Shown here in pieces: positions 1 through 5,630 of a stretch of 5,630 nucleotides of DNA (position 1 is its first letter; each line of letters begins with the position of its first letter). The stretch is from an uncultured Ruminiclostridium sp. (GTDB taxonomy: Bacteria > Bacillota > Clostridia > Oscillospirales > Ruminococcaceae), in assembly GCA_910585505.1 (NCBI GenBank), contig CAJUFF010000165.1, forward strand, positions 1 to 5,630, in the 5' to 3' direction. Position numbers and translations under genes: made by a program. Below the pieces are notes generated by a model that was given only the letters and a program-made list of their open reading frames with translations, made no database searches and had not been told where the DNA came from.

Positions 1-2142
1 TATATAGTTGCTGCCGTCAAGTATTTCCGTTAATTTTTCAACGGAACCGCCTAATTTATAGGCTTTATCGGTGGCGATAATGTACTGGTTGGCAAGCTCG
101 GCCGTCATATCACCTGCACCTTGTGCGGCAACTGACAATTCGGCAATACCTTCCGCATTAACATATCCGGCGCGTGAAGCCTCCTGAATACCCGCAAGAT
201 AATGAGTGGCGGTTTTGCCGTATTTGCTTGCAACATCAAAGGAATTGTTGCCTATTTCTTTTAATTCGGCGGCGGTCAATTTGTCATTGGCTTTACTGAT
301 TTCGGTCAGATATGTGTCAATTTCCTTTAATTCCGATACCGCTTCTTTGGTCTTTGAAATAGCCGCCATGCCGACAGCAGCAATTGAAAATGTTTGCTTA
401 AAAGCGTCTCCGACTTGCTTTAACTGACCTTTTATGATGCTTAAAAATTCGGAGGTTGCGATTCCAGCTGATTTTGCGGCATTCTTAAATGCTGTAAACT
501 TAGCACTGACAACAGAAAAGTCGCTTTGAGTATTTACCTTGGACAAATCTTCATATAAGCTTTCAATAGATACTGTCGCACCGTTAATTTGGGCTTTGAA
601 GTTAGCTATTTCAGGACTTATTCTTTGTAGATTTGCAATATTTGATTCTAACCCTGATATTTTGATGTTTAATTTTTCGCTTCTGTTGATAGAGTTTAGT
701 TCCGAATTTACTTTTGACAGTTCTGAAGTTGTAATCTTTAAATCGTTTTTTGTTTGGGATAAAGAAGCGTTTACTTTATTAAATTGAGTTACTATGGCGT
801 TATTGTCTCCGTCTGCAATAGCCTGTTTTAACAAACCGTATTCCTTATCGACACCGGACATTTTGTTTTTTACTTCATCAGCAGACAGACCCAATTTGGT
901 AAAGTTATCCCTTAACAATTGAATATTAGTGGTTGTTTTGCCATGAATATCAGTATTTTCAAGAATAGTCTTTACTTGTTCCGCAAGCCTTACTTCTGAA
1001 TTATCAGAAGCTTCGGCTTTTTTTAATGCTTCTATCTTATTAGTAACCTCAACAACCGTTGACATCAAAGACCGATAACTTTGCGTCCACTCATCTGTTA
1101 CAGGAACTTTTCCGCTTGCGCCGTTCATTTCTGTTTTAAGTTTTTCATATATATTGTATAATTCCTCCGTGGAAATTCCGGCTAAGCTTGTCTTATCTTT
1201 AAGGGAATTTATTCCTGTTTCGATATTTTGTAAAGTAGCAGGGAAGTCACGCATATTATTTATTGCTTGCTGTATCGGATCAAGCGACTTATCTTGGCTT
1301 TTGAGGTTTTGTGTTCCGGACTTAACACTGTTCTCTAAACGGCTAAATGCAAGGCTAAGTTCATTGACCGAAGCTGTTCCGGCTTTAAAACTTTCAAAAA
1401 CAGCATTAAATCCACTATAATCAACGGCAACATTTGAATATTTAGTTTGCAAATTTTCTAATTTAATTGTATAATCTGTGACGGTTTTTTTGACATTTGA
1501 ATTTGCTTTTTCTTGTGCTGTCGAAACAGATTTTATTAAATCCAATAACTCGCCTGTTTCAGTATTAAAACGAGCTGTATATTCAACAGCATTTTTAAGA
1601 TTATCCAGTCCTCCGATTTTAACGGACAAACCATTTTTATCGTTAGTTGTCTGTTTCAAAGCTTCAATTTTAATATCTAACGCCTGTATTTCTTCTGCAA
1701 CTTTAGTAACAAGCGTTGATTCCATGCCTATATTTGATAACGATTTTGTGAAGCTTTCAAGCATATCAGTGCTTTTATTAATCTCTTGCTGAGCTCCCAC
1801 AATAACACTGTTACCTATTTGCTGTCCAACATTTTCTGCTTGATTAACGGCATTGCCGCCTGCTATGTTAAAACCGTTTATCTCAATCTTACTTAAAGCA
1901 TTATTAACTTGTGTAACTAAACCCTTTAAAGCACTTTCGGAAATAGATACATTTTCAAGCCCGATTTCCAACGCGTCCAACTGCGATTTTATCTCTTTTT
2001 TCCGGTCTGCGCTTAGTTTAACCTGAAATTCAATGGAACCCAAGGTTTTTCTTAAATTTTCAATATCTTTTTTGAGTTGCTCTTTGCTTTTGCCTGAATC
2101 AAGTCTGGCTGTTAAACCTATAAGCCAATCGTTTTCTACCAT
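1..2142 (-). CDS. Phage tail tape measure protein, N-terminal 714 residues (runs off the left edge)
   Basis: Tape measure proteins fill the lumen of the phage tail, set its length and help deliver DNA. The minus frame is open from an ATG at 2142-2140 to base 1 with no stop, so the C-terminus lies outside the window. An AAGGAG site at 2155-2150, seven bases upstream, fixes the start. Residues 1 to about 570 are polar, rich in K, E, S, N and Q, and look like long helices or coiled coil (start MVENDWLIGLTARLDSGKSK). From about residue 580 the sequence changes: a small hydrophobic patch (SIAAVGMAAI) is followed by LKEIDTYLTEISKANDKL, ASKYGKTATHYLAG and AAQGAGDMTAELANQY. This is the pattern of the TP901-type tape measure core (PhageMin_Tail, PF10145), cut by the window edge. 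The family name is recognition; the open frame is directly seen. A terminator-like hairpin lies just upstream of its ribosome binding site. Confidence 0.9.
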   Translation of the reverse strand, partial: MVENDWLIGLTARLDSGKSKEQLKKDIENLRKTLGSIEFQVKLSADRKKEIKSQLDALEIGLENVSISESALKGLVTQVNNALSKIEINGFNIAGGNAVNQAENVGQQIGNSVIVGAQQEINKSTDMLESFTKSLSNIGMESTLVTKVAEEIQALDIKIEALKQTTNDKNGLSVKIGGLDNLKNAVEYTARFNTETGELLDLIKSVSTAQEKANSNVKKTVTDYTIKLENLQTKYSNVAVDYSGFNAVFESFKAGTASVNELSLAFSRLENSVKSGTQNLKSQDKSLDPIQQAINNMRDFPATLQNIETGINSLKDKTSLAGISTEELYNIYEKLKTEMNGASGKVPVTDEWTQSYRSLMSTVVEVTNKIEALKKAEASDNSEVRLAEQVKTILENTDIHGKTTTNIQLLRDNFTKLGLSADEVKNKMSGVDKEYGLLKQAIADGDNNAIVTQFNKVNASLSQTKNDLKITTSELSKVNSELNSINRSEKLNIKISGLESNIANLQRISPEIANFKAQINGATVSIESLYEDLSKVNTQSDFSVVSAKFTAFKNAAKSAGIATSEFLSIIKGQLKQVGDAFKQTFSIAAVGMAAISKTKEAVSELKEIDTYLTEISKANDKLTAAELKEIGNNSFDVASKYGKTATHYLAGIQEASRAGYVNAEGIAELSVAAQGAGDMTAELANQYIIATDKAYKLGGSVEKLTEILDGSNYI

Positions 2143-2149
2143 GCTTTTA

Positions 2150-2155
2150 CTCCTT
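2150..2155 (-). promoter_or_regulatory. Ribosome binding site of the tape measure gene
   Basis: Minus-strand AAGGAG sits seven bases before the ATG at 2142. It decides the start of a gene whose far end is outside the window. Confidence 0.8.
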
Positions 2156-2161
2156 CCCTAA

Positions 2162-2188
2162 TAAAAACTCTTTTCTATGAGAAAAGAG
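2162..2188 (-). terminator. Rho-independent terminator-like hairpin between the gp10-like and tape measure genes
   Basis: Bases 2168-2175 (CTCTTTTC on plus) are a perfect complement of 2181-2188, giving an 8-bp stem with a 5-base loop. On the minus strand the stem is followed directly by TTTTTAT (2167 down to 2161). It lies 12 bases past the gp10-like stop and about 12 bases before the tape measure ribosome binding site. Only three of the eight pairs are G-C, so termination may be partial. Confidence 0.65.
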
Positions 2189-2200
2189 CAAAATTATAAT

Positions 2201-2668
2201 TTATTTTATAGGCACTCCCAATTTTCTCAAATTCTGCTTGAAAAGTTTTTGAATACCGTCTTCTCCACCTAATTCTTCAATTGCTTCAGTGAAAAACTTA
2301 TGCTCAAATAGGTCACCATTATTATCATACTGCCAACCACCGTGAGTTTTGTCATCAAGCCATTCTAACACCATCCTACCAGTAGCTTTCTTGTAATGAA
2401 AATTTAAATAAGTATCGTCCCAGCCGACTTTAAATTCATATCCATCCTTAGTCTTGGTTACTTTGCCATTATCTAAACTATATTTAGATTCTGAAACTAT
2501 ACTATCTAAAAGTGTAAACGTTCTGTTATACTTAATGGGGTCATATTCATCATAATAATCCGAAACTTTTTCAAGCAAGACTCCGCCAACTGTACGCCGA
2601 GTTTGTTCTAGAGCTGAAACAATACATTTGTCAATTTTAGCTTTTAATTCGTTAAAATCTTTTATCAT
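2201..2668 (-). CDS. HK97 gp10-like phage virion protein (probable head-tail or tail completion protein)
   Basis: The product is 155 residues, soluble, with no signal peptide. Residues 38-58 (DYYDEYDPIKYNRTFTLLDS and following) match the pattern of gp10-like phage proteins: a helix, then Y-x-P-x-x-Y-x-R-T-x-x-L-x-x-S leading into a beta-rich core. A WLDDKTHGGW segment (residues 103-112) and a C-terminal helix follow, also usual for that group. In HK97-type phages such proteins join head and tail or complete the tail. The ATG at 2668 lies 15 bases after the stop of the 82-residue gene; the gap has no good Shine-Dalgarno (only TTTTGAGACTC), so it may be translated by coupling. The gene is followed by a terminator-like hairpin instead of tail tube genes, which is odd for this family. 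The family call is moderate: it could be another minor virion protein of similar shape. Confidence 0.55.
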   Translation of the reverse strand: MIKDFNELKAKIDKCIVSALEQTRRTVGGVLLEKVSDYYDEYDPIKYNRTFTLLDSIVSESKYSLDNGKVTKTKDGYEFKVGWDDTYLNFHYKKATGRMVLEWLDDKTHGGWQYDNNGDLFEHKFFTEAIEELGGEDGIQKLFKQNLRKLGVPIK

Positions 2669-2683
2669 TATTGAGTCTCAAAA

Positions 2684-2932
2684 TTATTTGCCTGATATTT
2701 TTTCTGTCTCCTTATTGTTCCTCTGTCTCTTACTCTCTTCATGCACTATCTCAGCAAGCTTACCGATAAACTCATTTCTAATCTCATCACCAGACATATC
2801 CTTTACAGAATCAAAGAGCTTCTTCGCAGTATTGACAATATCCTGCTTGTTTTTCATAAAACCAAGTATACTATTATATATAGCGTTTCTGATTTTCCAC
2901 TCGTTTTTCTTCATCTTAAAATATGTAAACAT
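2684..2932 (-). CDS. Small hypothetical phage protein, 82 residues
   Basis: I do not recognise this protein. It is highly charged, predicted mostly helical, and has no membrane segment or cysteines. Middle residues read KKLFDSVKDMSGDEIRNEF, and the tail is a basic/acidic run (ESKRQRNNKETEKISGK). The ATG at 2932 is three bases past the DUF1064 stop, with an AAAGGA site inside the end of that gene at suitable spacing, so the two are translationally linked. ATG at 2914 (MKKNEW) is a possible shorter start but has no better ribosome binding site. Position between DUF1064 and gp10-like genes makes a phage role likely; its function is unknown. Confidence 0.6.
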   Translation of the reverse strand: MFTYFKMKKNEWKIRNAIYNSILGFMKNKQDIVNTAKKLFDSVKDMSGDEIRNEFIGKLAEIVHEESKRQRNNKETEKISGK

Positions 2933-2935
2933 AAA

Positions 2936-3376
2936 TTATTTTCCTTTCTTTGATTGTTTTTTCTCTTCCAGTTTAAGCTTTTTGTAGATATCGTATTCTA
3001 TCCATCCACCGTATTTTTTTGCATAAGTAGTCCATTTATAGTCAACATCAGGATAATGATACCAGAATAATTTTCTTTTCAAAATAGCAACGCTGTCAGT
3101 AAATCCCTTTGTATCAATAACTTCTTCACGTCCGTCTTTATAAACAATAAAAAAGTCAGCCACATATTTTATGGGCTGAACAGTTTTACCGTTATGTTTA
3201 AATTTCGGCTGTAATTCATATGGCTTCTGCAATTCATAGCTTACCACCTCACCGCTTTCCGCCAGCGGCAGTAAAACATCGCGATAGTATTTCATCTCCA
3301 AGGCAGAATCAAAGGCTATTCCGTTATAAGTCCTTTTGCTTGTATCCTTGTCTACGTTGAATTTTGTTCTTGCTAT
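2936..3376 (-). CDS. DUF1064 phage protein with PD-(D/E)XK nuclease-like core; ATA start inferred
   Basis: The frame is 146 codons from an ATA at 3376-3374 to a TAA at 2936. The core fits DUF1064 (PF06356), phage proteins related to the PD-(D/E)XK nuclease fold. In 146-residue numbering, Glu27 lies in FDSALEMKYY, Asp74 in YVADFFIVY, and Asp88-x-Lys90 in EEVIDTKG, which is the expected catalytic pattern; LKRKLFWYHYPDVDYKW and KKYGGW follow. The C-terminus is lysine-rich. The target is unknown; Holliday-junction-like cleavage is only an inference from the fold. No ATG, GTG or TTG lies in frame before 3301 (TTG), and that TTG has no ribosome binding site and would drop the conserved N-terminus (KFNVDKDTSKRTYNGIAFDS). 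By contrast AGAGGTG at 3390-3384 sits seven bases before the ATA, with an in-frame TGA just upstream. Either ATA is used or an ATG was mutated; the latter could make this a pseudogene. Confidence 0.72.
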   Translation of the reverse strand: MARTKFNVDKDTSKRTYNGIAFDSALEMKYYRDVLLPLAESGEVVSYELQKPYELQPKFKHNGKTVQPIKYVADFFIVYKDGREEVIDTKGFTDSVAILKRKLFWYHYPDVDYKWTTYAKKYGGWIEYDIYKKLKLEEKKQSKKGK

Positions 3377-3383
3377 TTTTGTT

Positions 3384-3390
3384 CACCTCT
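3384..3390 (-). promoter_or_regulatory. Ribosome binding site pointing to an ATA start codon
   Basis: Minus-strand AGAGGTG is followed by seven bases (AACAAAA) and then ATA at 3376. No other start codon in the DUF1064 frame is at usable distance. A GTG within the site is in another frame and does not encode a DUF1064-like product. Confidence 0.6.
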
Positions 3391-3398
3391 TTTTACAA

Positions 3399-3431
3399 TA
3401 AAAATCCTTCGCCTGCAAAAACAGGGAAGGA
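3399..3431 (-). terminator. Rho-independent terminator after the Panacea remnant
   Basis: Plus-strand TCCTTC (3405-3410) pairs with GAAGGA (3426-3431) and CCTG (3412-3415) with CAGG (3422-3425). There is one bulged base at 3411 and a 6-base loop. On the minus strand the 10-bp stem is followed by TTTTTATT (3404 down to 3397). It ends only about 20 bases before the DUF1064 start, so it either closes the upstream unit or acts as a leader attenuator for the tail-side genes. Confidence 0.75.
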
Positions 3432-3447
3432 CTTAAATATTCTGCTA

Positions 3448-3477
3448 TTTATGTAAAATGATCGTTTCTGATTTCAA
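3448..3477 (-). promoter_or_regulatory. Weak candidate promoter upstream of the DUF1064 set
   Basis: On the minus strand TTGAAA (3477-3472, 5 of 6 to the sigma-A -35) and CATAAA (3453-3448, 4 of 6 to the -10) are 18 bases apart. They overlap the stop of the Panacea remnant. A transcript from here would start about 10 bases before the 3399-3431 hairpin. In AT-rich DNA such matches are common, so this is tentative. Confidence 0.22.
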
Positions 3478-3813
3478 CAACCACCATCTTTTTTTATTAG
3501 TTTCTTATAAATTATTTTATGATTTCCAATTCCATCCATAAAAGTACTATCCCAAGCTCCGCCTATACGGTGAGCTTTTTCAACTAAGTACCATGGATAT
3601 AACTCCCTAACCGCAGAATTTATAATACACGGCAGGAATTACGGGGCCGAATTGCCATGCTTCAAAGTCATCGTCAAAAAGCTGATCATCTTTCTGTAAA
3701 TAATACCTTTGAATAAAATAAAGTATTTTTTGCAACTGTAAATTGCTGATAGGATAGCCGTCATCAATACATTTATTCACAATATATTTAGCAACGTCAA
3801 TAGCCTTGTACAT
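3474..3813 (-). pseudogene. Panacea (DUF4065/SocA/GepA-like) gene with an internal out-of-frame deletion
   Basis: Panacea-domain proteins occur in phages (GepA, SocA) and serve as antitoxins in many toxin-antitoxin pairs. The ATG at 3813 has AAGGAAG seven bases upstream. Codons 1-68 give the typical N-terminus: MYKAIDVAKYI, then ISNLQLQKILYFIQ and FEAWQFGPVIPAVYY, ending at FCG followed by TAG (3609-3607). The C-terminal end of the same family continues in another minus frame, from about 3605 to a TGA at 3476-3474: RELYPWYLVEKAHRIGGAWD, then FMDGIGNH and a lysine-rich end. Intact members are about 150-190 residues as I recall; here about 68 plus about 43 codons remain, so some 45-70 central residues are missing. 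The two parts are offset by one base. The N-terminal fragment could still be translated as a 68-residue peptide, but it lacks the rest of the domain. An intact 168-residue membrane protein gene lies 56 bases upstream. Confidence 0.82.
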
Positions 3814-3869
3814 GTTGACACTTCCTTCATTCTTTTATTTATTTTATAATGAAATTCAGCCCCTAACCA

Positions 3870-4376
3870 TCACCCTCCCTTCAACTTCTGCTGATAATTT
3901 TCCTTAATTATTTCAATGGAAATCTCAACCTCCCCATTTACCAGCCCGTTTTCTATGATTATTTTTTCATATTTTTCATAGGTTGAGATTGCGTGCCTCA
4001 AACATTCTTTGCTGACTGTTTTTCCACCCGCAATTTTATCCGCAAGGTTAATAATTTCCCATCTGTAGTCGTTAATTTGCTTATCCACAAATAACTCCGT
4101 AAGTTTCTTTATATCCTCCCTCATTTCTATGTCGTATTCATCCGATTTCTTTATATCCTCTGCGTGCTGTTCCTGTAAAGCAATTAAATTTTGTGATGTA
4201 TGTATTAACAAATCATGTTCTTCCCGCCTTTTTCTCATCCACTTGGTTTCCAGCCCGATTTTATCAATCATCCACTCAAAAAGAGAAACAATCGCCTTAA
4301 TGCCAATAAGAATTACGAATACGGATATAAAAACATAGACAAAGTTTATTTGTGTCAATTCTTGTATAGCATCCAT
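3870..4376 (-). CDS. Phage-associated single-pass membrane protein with cytoplasmic coiled coil
   Basis: The product is 168 residues. One strong membrane helix spans about residues 11-34 (FVYVFISVFVILIGIKAIV and on). It is followed by basic residues (K39, K45, K49-R51), so the positive-inside rule puts the short acidic N-terminus outside and the long C-terminal part in the cytoplasm. Residues about 47-100 are highly charged and probably coiled coil; the end (AISTYEKYEKIIIENGLVNG, then EISIEIIKENYQQKL) resembles a protein I associate with the tail-fibre/holin/endolysin end of Clostridia prophages. Its function is unknown to me; a lysis-accessory or tail-associated role is inference. The ATG at 4376 has GGAAGG nine bases upstream and lies 31 bases after the desulfurase stop, with no terminator between, so the two are probably co-transcribed. 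It is not a typical holin, since it has only one membrane helix and a large soluble domain. Confidence 0.72.
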   Translation of the reverse strand: MDAIQELTQINFVYVFISVFVILIGIKAIVSLFEWMIDKIGLETKWMRKRREEHDLLIHTSQNLIALQEQHAEDIKKSDEYDIEMREDIKKLTELFVDKQINDYRWEIINLADKIAGGKTVSKECLRHAISTYEKYEKIIIENGLVNGEVEISIEIIKENYQQKLKGG

Positions 4377-4407
4377 TTTTGTAAGCCTTCCTTTAATATA
4401 ATTACCC

Positions 4408-5532
4408 TTATACGGACGAAAACCGCCTTAGCTGCTCCACGTACTGTTTCAGTGCACCGCATACATACAGCAGATCATCTTTACTTTCGTTTCCGCAAAA
4501 GCTCATGCGAATACAACTGTGCATATCATTTTCGTCCATTCCGATTGCCGTCAGTGTTGGAGATGCGTCCAATGAACCGCTGCTGCAAGCCGAACCGGTG
4601 CTCACCTGTATACCTTTCATATCCAACATAAGCATTAAGGATTCTCCTTCTACGCCTTTAAAACACATATATATATTATGCGGCAATCTTTGTCCCGACT
4701 CAACCGGCGCTCCGACCAGATAACAGTCGGGTATATTATTTATAATATAATTGTAAACATAGTCTCTGCCGGAGGAAGAAACGGATGAATAATAGCAATT
4801 TTCAACTGCCTTCCCAAGAGAGGCTATACCTAAGACATTTTCGGTCCCCCCAAAAAGACCGTTTTCTTGCGTCCCGTAAATAAGAGGGGACAAGCTGATA
4901 TTACTTTTTTTATATAAAACTCCGCACCCTTTAAGTCCGCCTATTTTATGCGCCGAAAAGGATAAAATATCAATATCCGATTTTTTGACGTCAATGGGTA
5001 TTGTACTGACAGACCCCGTACAATCAACAAAAATAACCCCGTTGTATTTATGTACCAATTTCACGATATCAGTCACATTCTGAATCGTTCCTATTTCGGA
5101 GTTCGCATACTCAATAACGACAAATGCCGTATCCTGCAATACTTTAAGCCAGTTTTCCAAATCAATAAGATTAATAAATCCAAACTCGTCAACATCCAAA
5201 GCATATTTTTGGTTGCAGTTTTCTGCACATTTCAAAATAGATTTATGTGCAGTAGGCGAATACAACAATGTGCAGTAATGCTTGTCCATATATCCTTTTA
5301 TTGCTAAAGTATTACCGGCACATCCTCCGCCGGTAAAAATTATATCCTTGGACTCTGAATTTATAAATTTTGCGACGCTTTTTCTGCCATTCGTTATTAT
5401 TTCTAAGGCTTGTTCACCCTCGCTGTGCAGTGACGAGGGGTTGCCGAAAACATCAATCAGTGATATAATACGTTTTTTCACATCTTCGGTTAATGGAGTT
5501 GTGGCAGCATAATCCAAATATATATTTTTCAA
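4408..5532 (-). CDS. Divergent cysteine desulfurase (NifS/IscS-like class V aminotransferase)
   Basis: This family uses pyridoxal phosphate (PLP) to take sulfur from cysteine, forming a persulfide passed to Fe-S cluster or thiolation enzymes in the cytoplasm. The product is 374 residues, of family length. Visible landmarks are IYLDYAATTP (4-13), GNPSSLH (30-36), His96, Asp170, SFSAHK with the PLP-binding Lys196, GGTEN (228-232), the persulfide Cys316 in STGSACSSGS, and Arg342 in CIRMSF. Several PLP-pocket positions differ from E. coli IscS as I recall it: the ATES motif is GCAG (70-73), Asn155 is Ser145, Gln183 is Gly173, and the RGMRSGT loop is NGLFGGT. The start is TTG at 5532, nine bases after GGAGG; the frame extends upstream to a TTG at 5574, but those 14 residues precede the family's normal N-terminus and have no site. 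It could be a specialised paralogue or a weakened enzyme. Neighbours give no Fe-S or Dnd partner. Confidence 0.88.
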   Translation of the reverse strand: MKNIYLDYAATTPLTEDVKKRIISLIDVFGNPSSLHSEGEQALEIITNGRKSVAKFINSESKDIIFTGGGCAGNTLAIKGYMDKHYCTLLYSPTAHKSILKCAENCNQKYALDVDEFGFINLIDLENWLKVLQDTAFVVIEYANSEIGTIQNVTDIVKLVHKYNGVIFVDCTGSVSTIPIDVKKSDIDILSFSAHKIGGLKGCGVLYKKSNISLSPLIYGTQENGLFGGTENVLGIASLGKAVENCYYSSVSSSGRDYVYNYIINNIPDCYLVGAPVESGQRLPHNIYMCFKGVEGESLMLMLDMKGIQVSTGSACSSGSLDASPTLTAIGMDENDMHSCIRMSFCGNESKDDLLYVCGALKQYVEQLRRFSSV

Positions 5533-5541
5533 ATTGAATGA

Positions 5542-5547
5542 CCTCCC
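5542..5547 (-). promoter_or_regulatory. Ribosome binding site fixing the TTG start of the desulfurase
   Basis: Minus-strand GGGAGG lies nine bases before TTG (5532-5530), which is followed by KNIYLDYAATTP, the expected beginning of the family. This rules against the longer frame beginning at 5574. Confidence 0.8.
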
Positions 5548-5558
5548 AAAATGGTAAA

Positions 5559-5577
5559 GCCTTGGGGTTAGCAAGGC
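5559..5577 (-). other. Small hairpin in the leader of the desulfurase gene
   Basis: GCCTTG (5559-5564) and CAAGGC (5572-5577) form a perfect 6-bp stem with a 7-base loop, 11 bases upstream of the GGGAGG site. There is no proper T run after it (TTTACCATTTT on minus), so it is a poor terminator. It could be the end of an upstream unit or a leader structure; no function is claimed. Confidence 0.3.
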
Positions 5578-5630
5578 CAGGGCAACAGCATTTACTTTTT
5601 AGGAAAGAAAAGAATATCAAGGAACAAATT

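Noticed and set aside
206..1792. Several plus-strand ORFs of 70-104 codons
   Set aside because: They are antisense to the continuous tape measure frame, have no ribosome binding sites and give low-complexity products with no family pattern.
2628..2987. Plus-strand ORF rich in Leu, Ile, Phe and Ser that looks like a membrane protein
   Set aside because: It is the complement of lysine- and glutamate-rich minus-strand genes, which gives hydrophobic antisense frames; no start signals.
3855..3874. Tiny ORF overlapping the membrane protein stop (GTGATGG)
   Set aside because: It encodes only four residues before a stop; no reason to think it is a gene.
4215..5512. Plus-strand ORFs of 70-140 codons
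   Set aside because: They are opposite the cysteine desulfurase and membrane protein genes, whose minus frames have clear family motifs and ribosome binding sites.
5533..5574. 14-residue N-terminal extension of the desulfurase from a TTG at 5574
   Set aside because: No ribosome binding site precedes it, it contains the GGGAGG site of the shorter start, and it lies before the family's normal N-terminus.
5546..5577. Possible attachment site or recombination scar upstream of the desulfurase
   Set aside because: Only a 6-bp hairpin and a short CCA-TGG palindrome are visible; no repeat of this sequence occurs elsewhere in the window and no integrase is present.
5592..5630. Open minus frame ending at TAA (5594-5592), possibly the last 12 residues of an upstream gene (ends FFPKK)
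   Set aside because: Too short to support; another frame is also open here, so a real gene end cannot be told from chance.

Overview
The window is AT-rich and coded entirely on the minus strand. It looks like part of a prophage, or prophage remnant, in a low-GC Firmicute, most likely a gut-type Clostridia member. The grounds are AAGGAG/GGAGG ribosome binding sites, T-tailed intrinsic terminators, and protein families (tape measure, DUF1064, gp10-like, Panacea) that I know from Clostridia phages. I used no database search; family names come from recognising sequence patterns.

In the direction of transcription (high to low coordinates) the layout is as follows. First is a divergent cysteine desulfurase (5532 to 4408, TTG start with a strong GGGAGG site). 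31 bases further on is a single-pass membrane protein with a cytoplasmic coiled coil (4376 to 3870). Next is a Panacea (DUF4065) gene broken by an internal out-of-frame deletion (3813 to 3474), followed by an intrinsic terminator (3431 to 3399). Then comes a compact three-gene set: a DUF1064 nuclease-fold protein whose best start is an ATA codon (3376 to 2936), an 82-residue unknown (2932 to 2684) and an HK97 gp10-like protein (2668 to 2201). A second terminator-like hairpin (2188 to 2162) follows. Last is the first 714 codons of a phage tail tape measure protein (2142 to 1), which runs off the left edge.

The right half reads as accessory or lysis-side cargo and the left half as tail and virion morphogenesis. 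The order is not that of a standard siphophage late operon: no tail tube or tail-chaperone genes lie between the gp10-like gene and the tape measure gene, and two minus-strand terminators bracket the three-gene set. A broken Panacea gene and a lost or very unusual start codon within about 450 bases suggest a decaying or recombined prophage. No tRNA, rRNA, CRISPR array, insertion sequence or convincing attachment site is visible, and no stretch over 300 bases lacks a gene.
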